The position numbers were made by a program, and so were the translations under genes. DNA of 64,000 nt, taken from assembly GCF_900104385.1 (NCBI RefSeq), contig NZ_FNJA01000005.1:1-64000 (forward strand). The letters are read 5' to 3'. How positions within the stretch are numbered: the first letter of the stretch is position 1; every line of letters begins with the position of its first letter. The notes beneath the pieces are model-generated. The model was not told the DNA's origin. It saw only the letters and a list, made by a program, of their open reading frames with translations, and did no database searches. The stretch comes from Rhodoferax sp. OV413 (GTDB lineage Bacteria > Pseudomonadota > Gammaproteobacteria > Burkholderiales > Burkholderiaceae_C). Below are positions 53,892 to 61,304 of this stretch, one piece after another.

Positions 53892-53937
53892 TGCTTGTTT
53901 GGCAGCAATCTGTTTGCAACATGCTGCAGGCACAGCA
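53892..53937. promoter_or_regulatory. Tandem TGCTG-N6-CAGCA activator sites before the CUT1 operon
   Basis: TGCTT-N6-CAGCA at 53892-53907 and TGCTG-N6-CAGCA at 53922-53937, 30 bp apart. The second site ends 52 bases before the -24 box, the same distance as at 58686. Confidence 0.8.
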
Positions 53938-53959
53938 AACAGTAAATCTCCCGGATACG

Positions 53960-53972
53960 TAAGCTCTTGATT
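53960..53972 (-). promoter_or_regulatory. IHF-site match before the CUT1 operon promoter
   Basis: On the minus strand AATCAAGAGCTTA fits WATCAA-N4-TTR exactly. Located between activator sites and the sigma54 promoter, where IHF bends DNA. Confidence 0.6.
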
Positions 53973-53989
53973 CATAAAGACAAGTGGAC

Positions 53990-54005
53990 TGGCACGCCAT
54001 TCGCA
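53990..54005 (+). promoter_or_regulatory. Sigma54 -24/-12 promoter of the CUT1 operon
   Basis: TGGCACGCCATTCGCA matches TGGCACG-N4-TTGCW with one change in the -12 element (TCGC for TTGC), with GG and GC ten bases apart. The binding-protein start is 75 bases downstream. Confidence 0.75.
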
Positions 54006-54079
54006 TATATGCAACGCACCGCAAATTTACCGCGGCTTCTATGCAGACGGCATATCAACATCAACCCAGCGAGATCACC

Positions 54080-55447
54080 ATGGCTCCATTCGATGCATCC
54101 CCCTTCAACCGCCGTCGCTTCCTGGGCACGGCATCCGCCCTGGGCGCAGCGGGCATGCTGGCCGCCTGCGGCAAAGAGCCTGCTGCACCCACACCGGCTG
54201 CGTCCGCACCAGCCCCCGCCGCCAGCACGGACACCAAGAAATACGCGGGCCAGTCGTTGAACCTCTTGTTCAACCAGCCCCACGCCGTGGCCGGCAAGCT
54301 GCTGGCCGAAGACTTCGAGGCCTTGACCGGCGCCAAGATCAACATCACTCCCGTGCCTTACGACCAGCTGCATGCGCAGGCCACGCTGGACGTGCAGTCG
54401 GGTGCCAACCAGTTCGATGTGATCGATTATTTCTACCATACGCTGGGCGCGCTGGTGTCCGACAAAGTGGTGGTAGACGTGACCGACTGGATAGCACGCG
54501 ACCAGGCGCAGATCGAGCCCGCCGACTTCCTACCCTCGCTGTACGACACCTACACCTTGCGCAACGGCCGCCGCTGGGGCCTGCCCTACGACGGCGATAC
54601 CCATGTGCTGTTCTACAACACGGAAATCTTTGCCCGCCACCAACTGAGCGCACCCAAAACCTGGGAAGACTATTACCAGGCTGCCAAGCTGATCACCCAG
54701 AAGGAATCGGCCAACGGCATCTACGGTGCCGCGGTGCAGGGCTTCAAGATCCCGGTGATCGTGGGCTCGTCCTACGCCAACCGGCTGGCCGGCTTTGGCG
54801 GCAGCTTCTTCACCGCCGATGGCAAGCCCGCGCTTACCAGCCCAGAAGCCATCGCCGCCGCCGAAGAGCTGCTGCGCATCGTGCCCTACGCCCTGCCCAC
54901 CCCGGCCGAGACCGCGTTCGAACACGCGTTGCCCGCCTTCCTGTCCGGCAAGGCCGCGATGATCGACTTTTGGACCGATCTGGGCGTCACCGCGCAAGAC
55001 CCGCAGTCGTCGCAGATCGTAGACAAATGGGCGCTGGTGGCCTTGCCCGTGGGCGGTAAAAACACCACGCCGCGGGCCGCCCTGAATGCCGGCTTCGGCC
55101 TGGGCATCACCACTGGCACCAAGAAGACCGAGCTGGCCTGGGAATTCATCAAATGGGCGACCAGCAAGGATGTTTCGCTCAAGCAGGACGTGCTGCCCGG
55201 CAGCGGCATCGACCCGAACCGCAGCTCGGTGCTCAACAGCCCGGTGTATGGCAAGGCCGCGCCTGCGCTGCAGGCCGAAATCCAGGCCACCATCGGCAGC
55301 GCCCTGGCCTGGCCGCTGCAAGCCCAAAGTCCGCAGCTGATGGACGCGCTAACCGAGCAACTGGCCTTGATCGTGTCCGGCAAGAAGAAGCCGCGTGATG
55401 CGCTGGCTGCCGCCCAGGCCCGCTGGGAACAGCTGCTGAGCGCATAG
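54080..55447 (+). CDS. CUT1-type periplasmic/lipoprotein solute-binding protein
   Basis: 455 residues. The N-terminus has a twin-arginine-like RRRFLGTAS and a lipobox LAAC (Cys at about residue 31), so a Tat-exported lipoprotein is likely. The rest is a family 1 (MalE-like) binding protein: LNLLFNQPHAVAGKLLAEDFEAL, GLPYDGDTHVLFYNTEIFA, FLSGKAAMIDFWTDLG. It heads an importer operon with two permeases and an ATPase, all under a sigma54 promoter shared with sulfur genes, so the ligand is probably a sulfur-containing sugar-like or polyol compound. ATG at 54080 is used; an ATG further upstream would add the leader segment. Confidence 0.88.
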   Translation: MAPFDASPFNRRRFLGTASALGAAGMLAACGKEPAAPTPAASAPAPAASTDTKKYAGQSLNLLFNQPHAVAGKLLAEDFEALTGAKINITPVPYDQLHAQATLDVQSGANQFDVIDYFYHTLGALVSDKVVVDVTDWIARDQAQIEPADFLPSLYDTYTLRNGRRWGLPYDGDTHVLFYNTEIFARHQLSAPKTWEDYYQAAKLITQKESANGIYGAAVQGFKIPVIVGSSYANRLAGFGGSFFTADGKPALTSPEAIAAAEELLRIVPYALPTPAETAFEHALPAFLSGKAAMIDFWTDLGVTAQDPQSSQIVDKWALVALPVGGKNTTPRAALNAGFGLGITTGTKKTELAWEFIKWATSKDVSLKQDVLPGSGIDPNRSSVLNSPVYGKAAPALQAEIQATIGSALAWPLQAQSPQLMDALTEQLALIVSGKKKPRDALAAAQARWEQLLSA

Positions 55448-55451
55448 ACCT

Positions 55452-56348
55452 ATGGCCGCGCTGCGCCTTCCCCAACGGCTGGCGCGCAGCGCGCCGCTGT
55501 GGATGTTGACCCCCGGCAGCTTTGGGCTGCTGGTGGTGTCCATCGTGCCCGCGCTGTACACGCTGGCGCTGGCCTTCACGCATTCCACATTGGGCCAGCC
55601 GCTGGCGGCGTGGAACGGCGCAGCTAACTTCCAGGCACTGTGGCGCGACAGCACGTTTGCCCCCACCCTGCTGCGCACTGTGCTCTACGCCCTGCCGGCC
55701 AGCTTCAGCCAGCTCAGCCTGGGCCTGCTGATTGCCCTGCTGCTGCAGGCGCTGCGGCAGGGCCAGTTCGTGCGCAGCCTGGTACTGCTGCCGCTGATGA
55801 CGCCGCCGGTGCTGGTGGGCGTGGCCTGGAAGCTGCTGCTGGCGCCGGCGGGCGGCTTACTCAACGGCACGCTGCTGCGCCTGGGCGTGCTGAGTGAGCC
55901 CGTGTCGCTGCTCGGCTCGGACACCTGGGCCTTGCCGGCCGTGATGCTGGCCGATACCTGGCAGTGGCTGCCCTTCGTGGTGATTCTGTGCTTTGCCGCG
56001 CTGCAAACCCTGCCGGCCGACGTTTTTGAAGCCGCCGCGCTGGACGGCGCCACCCCGCGCGGCACCTTCCTGAAGATCACCCTGCCGCTGCTGGCCCCTG
56101 CGCTGCTGGGCATCTTTTTGCTGCGAGTGGTGATGTCGCTCAAAACCTTCGACCTGGTCTACATACTCACCGCCGGTGGCCCCGGCAGCGCCACCACGCT
56201 GGCCAGCTACGAGGTGTGGAAGACCGGCCTGCAGAACTTCAACATCGGCGCGGCCGCGGCCCAGACCCTGGTGTTCTCGCTGGCGGTAGCCGCCGTCACC
56301 TGGCCGATCCTCAAAGCCCTGCAATGGGTGGAACGCCGCACCGGCTGA
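55452..56348 (+). CDS. CUT1-type ABC permease (MalF/UgpA-like)
   Basis: 298 residues with six transmembrane helices and the EAA loop FEAAALDGATPRGTFLKITLPLL. Four bases after the binding-protein stop. It forms the channel with the second permease. Sequence class is carbohydrate uptake transporter 1, not the SsuC/TauC class normally used for sulfonates. Confidence 0.9.
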   Translation: MAALRLPQRLARSAPLWMLTPGSFGLLVVSIVPALYTLALAFTHSTLGQPLAAWNGAANFQALWRDSTFAPTLLRTVLYALPASFSQLSLGLLIALLLQALRQGQFVRSLVLLPLMTPPVLVGVAWKLLLAPAGGLLNGTLLRLGVLSEPVSLLGSDTWALPAVMLADTWQWLPFVVILCFAALQTLPADVFEAAALDGATPRGTFLKITLPLLAPALLGIFLLRVVMSLKTFDLVYILTAGGPGSATTLASYEVWKTGLQNFNIGAAAAQTLVFSLAVAAVTWPILKALQWVERRTG

Positions 56349-56380
56349 AGCCGGCCCAGACACCCGTTATCGGAGCCCCC

Positions 56381-57268
56381 ATGTCCTACCTGCCCAACCC
56401 ACCTACTTCGCCGCTGCCGCTATGGCATTTGCCGCTGCGCCTGCACAAGCTGCGCTTCCCCATGCCGCCGCTGCGCGCCTGGCTATGGGCGGCGATGGCG
56501 GCGGTGCTGGTGTTCTTCATGTTGCCCATCGCCTTCCTGGCCGCCACCTCGTTCAAGACGCGGGACGAAGTGCTGTCGGGCCAGTTCCTGCCGCTGCACC
56601 CCACGCTGGCCAACTGGAGCAAGGTGTTCGAGATCGCCCCTCTGCATCTCCACCTGTTGAATTCGCTGGCCGTGGCTGTGCTCAGCGTGGCCATCACCCT
56701 GGCCATCGCCGTGCCCGCGGTCTACGCCGTGGTCAAGCTGCAGCGCGGCCGCTGGCTGGCCGGGGCGCTGCTGTCCAGCTACGTGGCGCCGCCGGTGGTG
56801 GCCCTGCTGCCGCTGTTCTTTCTGCTGCGCTGGCTGGGCCTGAACAACAGCCTGGTCGGCCTGGGCCTGGTGCACGGGCTGGTGAACGTGCCGGTGGCCT
56901 TCTGGCTGCTGCGCAGCTTTTTCAAGCAGATACCGCTGGCGCTGGACGAGGCCGCCTGGCTGGACGGCGTGGGCTACTGGAAGACCCTGTGGCGCATCAA
57001 CCTGCCCCTGCTGTGGCCCGGCCTGGTGTCCACCGCGCTGGTCTGCCTGATCCTGTCTTACAACGAATTCCTGCTGGCATCGGTGCTGAACAGCCGGCCC
57101 GACCTGCGCAGCATTACTGTGGCCATCTCGCTGTTCCAGGGCGAGCGCATCGTCAACTTCGGCCAGATGGCCGCCGCATCCCTGGTCGGCATTGCGCCGG
57201 TCTACCTGCTGGCCCTGGCTTTCCAGAAAAACCTGATCGGCGGACTCAGCGCCAGCGCTGGTCGTTAG
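56381..57268 (+). CDS. CUT1-type ABC permease (MalG/UgpE-like)
   Basis: 295 residues with six helices and the EAA loop LDEAAWLDGVGYWKTLWRINLPLL. The ATG at 56381 is 32 bases after the first permease; the upstream frame extension lies inside that gene and is spurious. It completes the heterodimeric channel. Confidence 0.9.
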   Translation: MSYLPNPPTSPLPLWHLPLRLHKLRFPMPPLRAWLWAAMAAVLVFFMLPIAFLAATSFKTRDEVLSGQFLPLHPTLANWSKVFEIAPLHLHLLNSLAVAVLSVAITLAIAVPAVYAVVKLQRGRWLAGALLSSYVAPPVVALLPLFFLLRWLGLNNSLVGLGLVHGLVNVPVAFWLLRSFFKQIPLALDEAAWLDGVGYWKTLWRINLPLLWPGLVSTALVCLILSYNEFLLASVLNSRPDLRSITVAISLFQGERIVNFGQMAAASLVGIAPVYLLALAFQKNLIGGLSASAGR

Positions 57269-57274
57269 AAACCT

Positions 57275-58402
57275 ATGGCAAACATCCACATCACCGGCCT
57301 GCACAAGGCCTATGGCGACACTGCCGTGCTGCACGGCATCGACCTGCAAATCCACGAGGGCGAGTTCGTCGTGCTGGTCGGCCCGTCTGGCTGCGGCAAG
57401 TCCACCCTGCTGCGCGCGCTGGCCGGGCTGGAGCCTACCGACGGCGGCAGCATCGCCTTCGACGGCCAGCGGGTCGACCACCTGCCGCCCCAGCAGCGCA
57501 AGCTGGCCATGGTGTTCCAAAGCTATGCGCTGTACCCGCACATGACGGTGCGCAACAACATGGCCTTCGGCCTGCGCGAGCAACGCGCTCCGGAAGCGCA
57601 AATCCGGGCACGCATCGCCAAAGCCGCCGCCGTGCTGCACCTGGACGACTACCTGGAGCGCTACCCGCGCCAGCTCTCCGGCGGCCAGCGCCAGCGCGTG
57701 GCCATGGGCCGGGCCATGGTGCGCGAGCCGGTGGCTTTTCTGTTCGACGAACCGCTGTCCAACCTGGATGCCCAGCTGCGCGTGCAAATGCGCGCCGAGA
57801 TCCGCGGCCTGCAGCGCCAGCTGGGCACCACCACCGTCTACGTAACCCACGACCAGGAAGAAGCCATGACCATGGCCGACCGCATCGTGGTGCTGCGCGC
57901 GGGCCGCATCGAGCAAATTGGCGCGCCGCTGGAGCTGTACGACCACCCCGCCAACGCCTTCGTCGCCCGCTTCATCGGCTCGCCGCCAATGAACCTGATC
58001 CACGCGCGCTGGAGCCCCCCGGCCCTGACGCTAGGCCCCGGCGTGCACCTGCCCGCACCCCCGGGCAGCGTGGGGCCGGACGGCGCCCTCGTACACCTGG
58101 GCGTGCGGCCCGAACACCTGCTGCTGTGGACCGGTGACACCCCCTTGCCCGCCGACGCACCCCGCCTGCGCCTGCGGGTGCACAGCCTGGACCATCTGGG
58201 TGCGGCGACCGAGCTGTATGGCACGGTGGTGGGCGCAGAAGACCAGGGCCCGTGGCTGGCCCGGCTGCATGGCCGCTACTTCGCGCAGGCGGGGGACGAG
58301 GTCACGCTGACCTGGGACGCGCAGCGCGCCCACCTGTTTGATGCCGGCACCGGGCTGCGCTGGGCCGCAGCAGCACGCTCTTCAAAATTACAAGCTTTTT
58401 AG
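57275..58402 (+). CDS. CUT1-type ABC ATPase (MalK/UgpC-like)
   Basis: 375 residues: ABC domain with Walker A GPSGCGKST (36-44), signature LSGGQRQRVAMGRA, Walker B FLFDEPLSNLDAQ and THDQEEAM, then a TOBE/MalK regulatory domain from about 240. The start is seven bases after the previous stop. It powers the importer of the upstream genes. Ends just before two hairpin repeats at 58401 and 58513. Confidence 0.92.
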   Translation: MANIHITGLHKAYGDTAVLHGIDLQIHEGEFVVLVGPSGCGKSTLLRALAGLEPTDGGSIAFDGQRVDHLPPQQRKLAMVFQSYALYPHMTVRNNMAFGLREQRAPEAQIRARIAKAAAVLHLDDYLERYPRQLSGGQRQRVAMGRAMVREPVAFLFDEPLSNLDAQLRVQMRAEIRGLQRQLGTTTVYVTHDQEEAMTMADRIVVLRAGRIEQIGAPLELYDHPANAFVARFIGSPPMNLIHARWSPPALTLGPGVHLPAPPGSVGPDGALVHLGVRPEHLLLWTGDTPLPADAPRLRLRVHSLDHLGAATELYGTVVGAEDQGPWLARLHGRYFAQAGDEVTLTWDAQRAHLFDAGTGLRWAAAARSSKLQAF

Positions 58403-58452
58403 GCCTCTAGCGCAGGCAGTGCCTGCGCAGGCCGCTATCAAATTAGGAATTT
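58401..58452 (+). repeat. Bipartite hairpin repeat
   Basis: GCGCAGGCA (58410-58418) pairs with TGCCTGCGC (58420-58428) across one base, followed by GCTATCAAATTAGG; the second hairpin is degenerate. It is the first of two copies in the 353-base gap 58403-58755, which also holds activator sites, an IHF match and a promoter. Confidence 0.75.
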
Positions 58453-58512
58453 GGCCAGCAACCACCTAGCGGCTAGGTCGCCTGGCGCTGGAGCGCTGAA
58501 CACTCCTGTTTT

Positions 58513-58558
58513 CATAGCTTCTGGCGCAACCTCCCTCTGCGCTGGCGGCCTGTTTTTC
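58513..58558 (+). repeat. Degenerate bipartite hairpin repeat
   Basis: ATAGCTTCTGGCGCAACCTC, then TGCGCTGGCGGCC, with GCGCA/TGCGC arms preserved and the second hairpin lost. Confidence 0.6.
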
Positions 58559-58587
58559 TTGAAAGTGATAGGTATGCGTGCCGTAGC

Positions 58588-58633
58588 TGCTGCCCTTGCA
58601 GCACCCCAGCCGCAGCCTGCTGCAAACACAGCA
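58588..58633. promoter_or_regulatory. Tandem TGCTG-N6-CAGCA activator sites before the DszA-like operon
   Basis: Two exact copies, 58588-58603 and 58618-58633, 30 bp apart, in the same arrangement as at 53892-53937. The second ends 52 bases before the -24 box. Confidence 0.85.
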
Positions 58634-58656
58634 GACCAGCCGCCACATAGAACGCC

Positions 58657-58669
58657 TAAGCCCTTGATT
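58657..58669 (-). promoter_or_regulatory. IHF-site match before the DszA-like operon promoter
   Basis: Minus-strand AATCAAGGGCTTA fits WATCAA-N4-TTR exactly, at the same relative position as the match at 53960. Confidence 0.6.
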
Positions 58670-58685
58670 TAAAAGACAAAAATAT

Positions 58686-58701
58686 TGGCACAGGATTCGC
58701 A
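58686..58701 (+). promoter_or_regulatory. Sigma54 -24/-12 promoter of the DszA-like operon
   Basis: TGGCACAGGATTCGCA has the full -24 element and a TCGC -12 element, identical to the one at 53990, with the same downstream leader sequence (CGCATATA ... GCGGCTT ... GGCATATCA). Confidence 0.75.
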
Positions 58702-58755
58702 TATAGCCAACATGCCGTTAATCGTTTGCGGCTTGTAATCAAAAGGCATATCAGC

Positions 58756-60021
58756 ATGGATCGCACACCACAGGTTTTTGCCCACCCCAGCGTTCACGAC
58801 GCACTGCCCAGCGCCAGCGATCACCCGCTGCTGGCCGCCAGGTTCGCCCCCATCTTCCAGCGCATAGCAGATACCGCACTGGAGCGCGAGCGCCAGCGCA
58901 TCCTGCCGACCGAGCCCATCACCTGGCTCAAGCAGGCCGGCTTTGGCGCGGTGCGGGTGCCGCTGGAGCACGGCGGCGGCGGGGCCAGCATTCCCCAGCT
59001 GTTCCAGCTGCTGATCAGCCTGTCCGAGGCCGACTCCAACGTCACCCAGGCGCTGCGCGGGCATTTCGCGTTTGTGGAAGACCGGCTGAACGCGCCGGCC
59101 GGCCCCGAGCGGGACGTGTGGTTCCAGCGGTTTGTAGCGGGCGAGCTGGTTGGCAATGCCTGGTCGGAAGTGGGTGCCGTGGCGATAGGTGACGTGATCA
59201 CCAAGATCTCGCAGAAGGACGGCGCCTGGGTGGCCAACGGCCGCAAGTTCTACAGCACCGGCAGCATCTTTGCCGACTGGATCGACCTGTACGCCCGCCG
59301 CGCCGACAACAACGCCGATGTGATCGCCGCCGTGCGCACCCACCAGCCCGGCGTGCAGCAGCAGGACGACTGGGACGGCTTTGGCCAACGCACCACCGGC
59401 AGCGGCACCTCGGTGTACCAGGACGCACAGATTGACGCAGAAAACATCTTCCCGTTCGAGACCCGCTTCAAGTACCAGACGGCCTTCTACCAGCTGTTCC
59501 ACCTGGCCACGCTGGCCGGCATAGGGCGCGCCATCGAGCGCGACGTGGCCCAGCAGGTGCGGGATCGCCAGCGCGTTTACAGCAATGGCAATGCATCGCA
59601 CGTCAGCCAGGACGCGCAGATCCAGCAGGTGGTGGGCCAAATCTCGGCCCTGGTCTATGCGGCCGAAGCCACGGCCCTGCGTGCCACCCTGCCCGCCCAG
59701 CGCGCCTTTGAGGCCCGGGTGCAAGGCCAGGACGAAGCCACCGAGCGCCAGGCCAATGTCGACGCCGAGGTCGCGTCCGCCCAGGGCCAGATCGTGGTGT
59801 CCGAGCTGGTGCTGCGCGCCGGCACCGACCTGTTCAACGCGCTCGGCGCATCCGCCGCCAGCACCAGCAAGGCATTGGACCGCCACTGGCGCAACGCCCG
59901 CGTGGTGGCATCGCACAACCCCATCGTCTACAAGTCGCGCATCGTGGGCGACTGGCGCATCAACGGCACCGAGCCGCCGTATGTCTGGCAGATCGGCAAC
60001 GGCCCAGGCCGCAAGGTTTGA
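58756..60021 (+). CDS. DszC/SfnB-like acyl-CoA dehydrogenase-family flavoprotein
   Basis: 421 residues, acyl-CoA dehydrogenase fold with GGGGASIPQLFQLLISL near the N-terminal helical domain and FGQRTTGSGTSVYQD near the flavin site. It resembles DszC-type enzymes that oxygenate sulfur with FMNH2. First gene of a three-gene unit downstream of a sigma54 promoter and tandem activator sites; ATG at 58756. Substrate unknown. Confidence 0.85.
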   Translation: MDRTPQVFAHPSVHDALPSASDHPLLAARFAPIFQRIADTALERERQRILPTEPITWLKQAGFGAVRVPLEHGGGGASIPQLFQLLISLSEADSNVTQALRGHFAFVEDRLNAPAGPERDVWFQRFVAGELVGNAWSEVGAVAIGDVITKISQKDGAWVANGRKFYSTGSIFADWIDLYARRADNNADVIAAVRTHQPGVQQQDDWDGFGQRTTGSGTSVYQDAQIDAENIFPFETRFKYQTAFYQLFHLATLAGIGRAIERDVAQQVRDRQRVYSNGNASHVSQDAQIQQVVGQISALVYAAEATALRATLPAQRAFEARVQGQDEATERQANVDAEVASAQGQIVVSELVLRAGTDLFNALGASAASTSKALDRHWRNARVVASHNPIVYKSRIVGDWRINGTEPPYVWQIGNGPGRKV

Positions 60022-60047
60022 AGCTTTTTCATCTTCAAGGAATCACC

Positions 60048-61301
60048 ATGAGCACTGCCACCCTCGACCGCCCCCGCGTCAACTCTACAGCGCCGTTTGC
60101 CGCCCGCCCCCGGCCCAGCCAACCGGCCCACGTGATCCGCGACGACGCCGAAGCCATCACCGTGGCGCACCGCCTGGCTGCCGAGTTCCGCACCGAATCC
60201 GCACTGCGCGACCGCGAAGGCTTGCTACCACTTTCAGAGCTGGACGCGTACTCGCAAAGCGGGCTGTGGGGCATTAACGTGCCCAAGGCCTATGGCGGCG
60301 CGGGCGTGTCCTACGCCACGCTGGCGCAGGTGATACGCATCCTGGCCGAGGGCGATTCCAGCCTGGCCCAGATCACGCAGAACCACCTGGCTCTGGTCGC
60401 CCACATCGGACTGGACGCTACGCCGGCACAGCAGGCCGAGCTGTTCGGCCTGGTGCTGCAGGGCATACGCTTCGGCAACGCGTTCTCGGAAAAAAACAGC
60501 AAGAATGTGGCCGCGTTCGAAACCACCTTCAAGATCGAGGGCGACACCGCTGTAGTGAACGGCCAGAAGTTCTACACCACCGGTGCGCTGCTCGCGCACA
60601 TCGTGCCCATCGTTACGGTGGACCCGCTGGAGGGCAAGGGCTACCTGGCCTTTGCCGACCGCAACGCCGACGGCCTGACGGTGCTGAACGACTGGTCCAG
60701 CTTTGGCCAGCGCACCACGGCCTCGGGCTCGATCCAGATCGTGGACGTGCGCGTGCCGCTGAGCCGGCTAGTGCCCGTGGCGGCATTCGACCGGCCCACG
60801 GCAGCCGGCGCGATTTCGCAAATCATCCAGGCCGCGATTGACGGCGGCATCGCCGCCGGTGCGATTGCCGAGACCATCGCCTTCGTCAAAAACCGCAGCC
60901 GCCCATGGATAGACAGCGGCAAGGAAACCGCCGCCGAAGACCCGTTCACCATCAGTGCCATCGGCGACCTGACTCTGCGCCTGCATGCCGCCGAGGCCCT
61001 GCTGGAGCGCGCCGGCCGTGCCATCGACCTGGCCTTGGCCGAGCCCAACGAGGCCACGGTGAACGCCGCCACCCTGGCCACCGCCGAAGCCAAAGTGCTG
61101 ACCACCGAAGCCGCCATTGCCGCCACCAACAAACTGTTCGAACTGGCCGGCACCCGCTCCACCCTGGCCGAGCACAACCTGGACCGCCACTGGCGAAACG
61201 CCCGCGTGCACACCCTGCACGACCCGGTGCGCTGGAAGTACTACCACCTGGGCAACTACCACCTGAACGGTGTGCACGCTCCGCGCCACGCCTGGAGCTA
61301 A
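60048..61301 (+). CDS. sfnB: SfnB-family sulfur acquisition oxidoreductase
   Basis: 417 residues matching the SfnB group: HVIRDDAEAITVAHRLAAEF, LWGINVPKAYGGAGVSYATL, AFSEKNSKNVAAFETTFKIE and LTVLNDWSSFGQRTTASGSI. SfnB is linked to use of dimethylsulfone and other organosulfur compounds as sulfur source. ATG at 60048 follows AAGGAA. It is the fourth such flavoprotein of the region and lies directly before the flavin monooxygenase gene. Confidence 0.88.
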   Translation: MSTATLDRPRVNSTAPFAARPRPSQPAHVIRDDAEAITVAHRLAAEFRTESALRDREGLLPLSELDAYSQSGLWGINVPKAYGGAGVSYATLAQVIRILAEGDSSLAQITQNHLALVAHIGLDATPAQQAELFGLVLQGIRFGNAFSEKNSKNVAAFETTFKIEGDTAVVNGQKFYTTGALLAHIVPIVTVDPLEGKGYLAFADRNADGLTVLNDWSSFGQRTTASGSIQIVDVRVPLSRLVPVAAFDRPTAAGAISQIIQAAIDGGIAAGAIAETIAFVKNRSRPWIDSGKETAAEDPFTISAIGDLTLRLHAAEALLERAGRAIDLALAEPNEATVNAATLATAEAKVLTTEAAIAATNKLFELAGTRSTLAEHNLDRHWRNARVHTLHDPVRWKYYHLGNYHLNGVHAPRHAWS

Positions 61302-61304
61302 GCC

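Noticed and set aside
58401-58558. CRISPR-like repeats
   Set aside because: The two similar hairpins are not separated by equal spacers and belong to the genome-wide palindromic repeat family; no cas genes are present.
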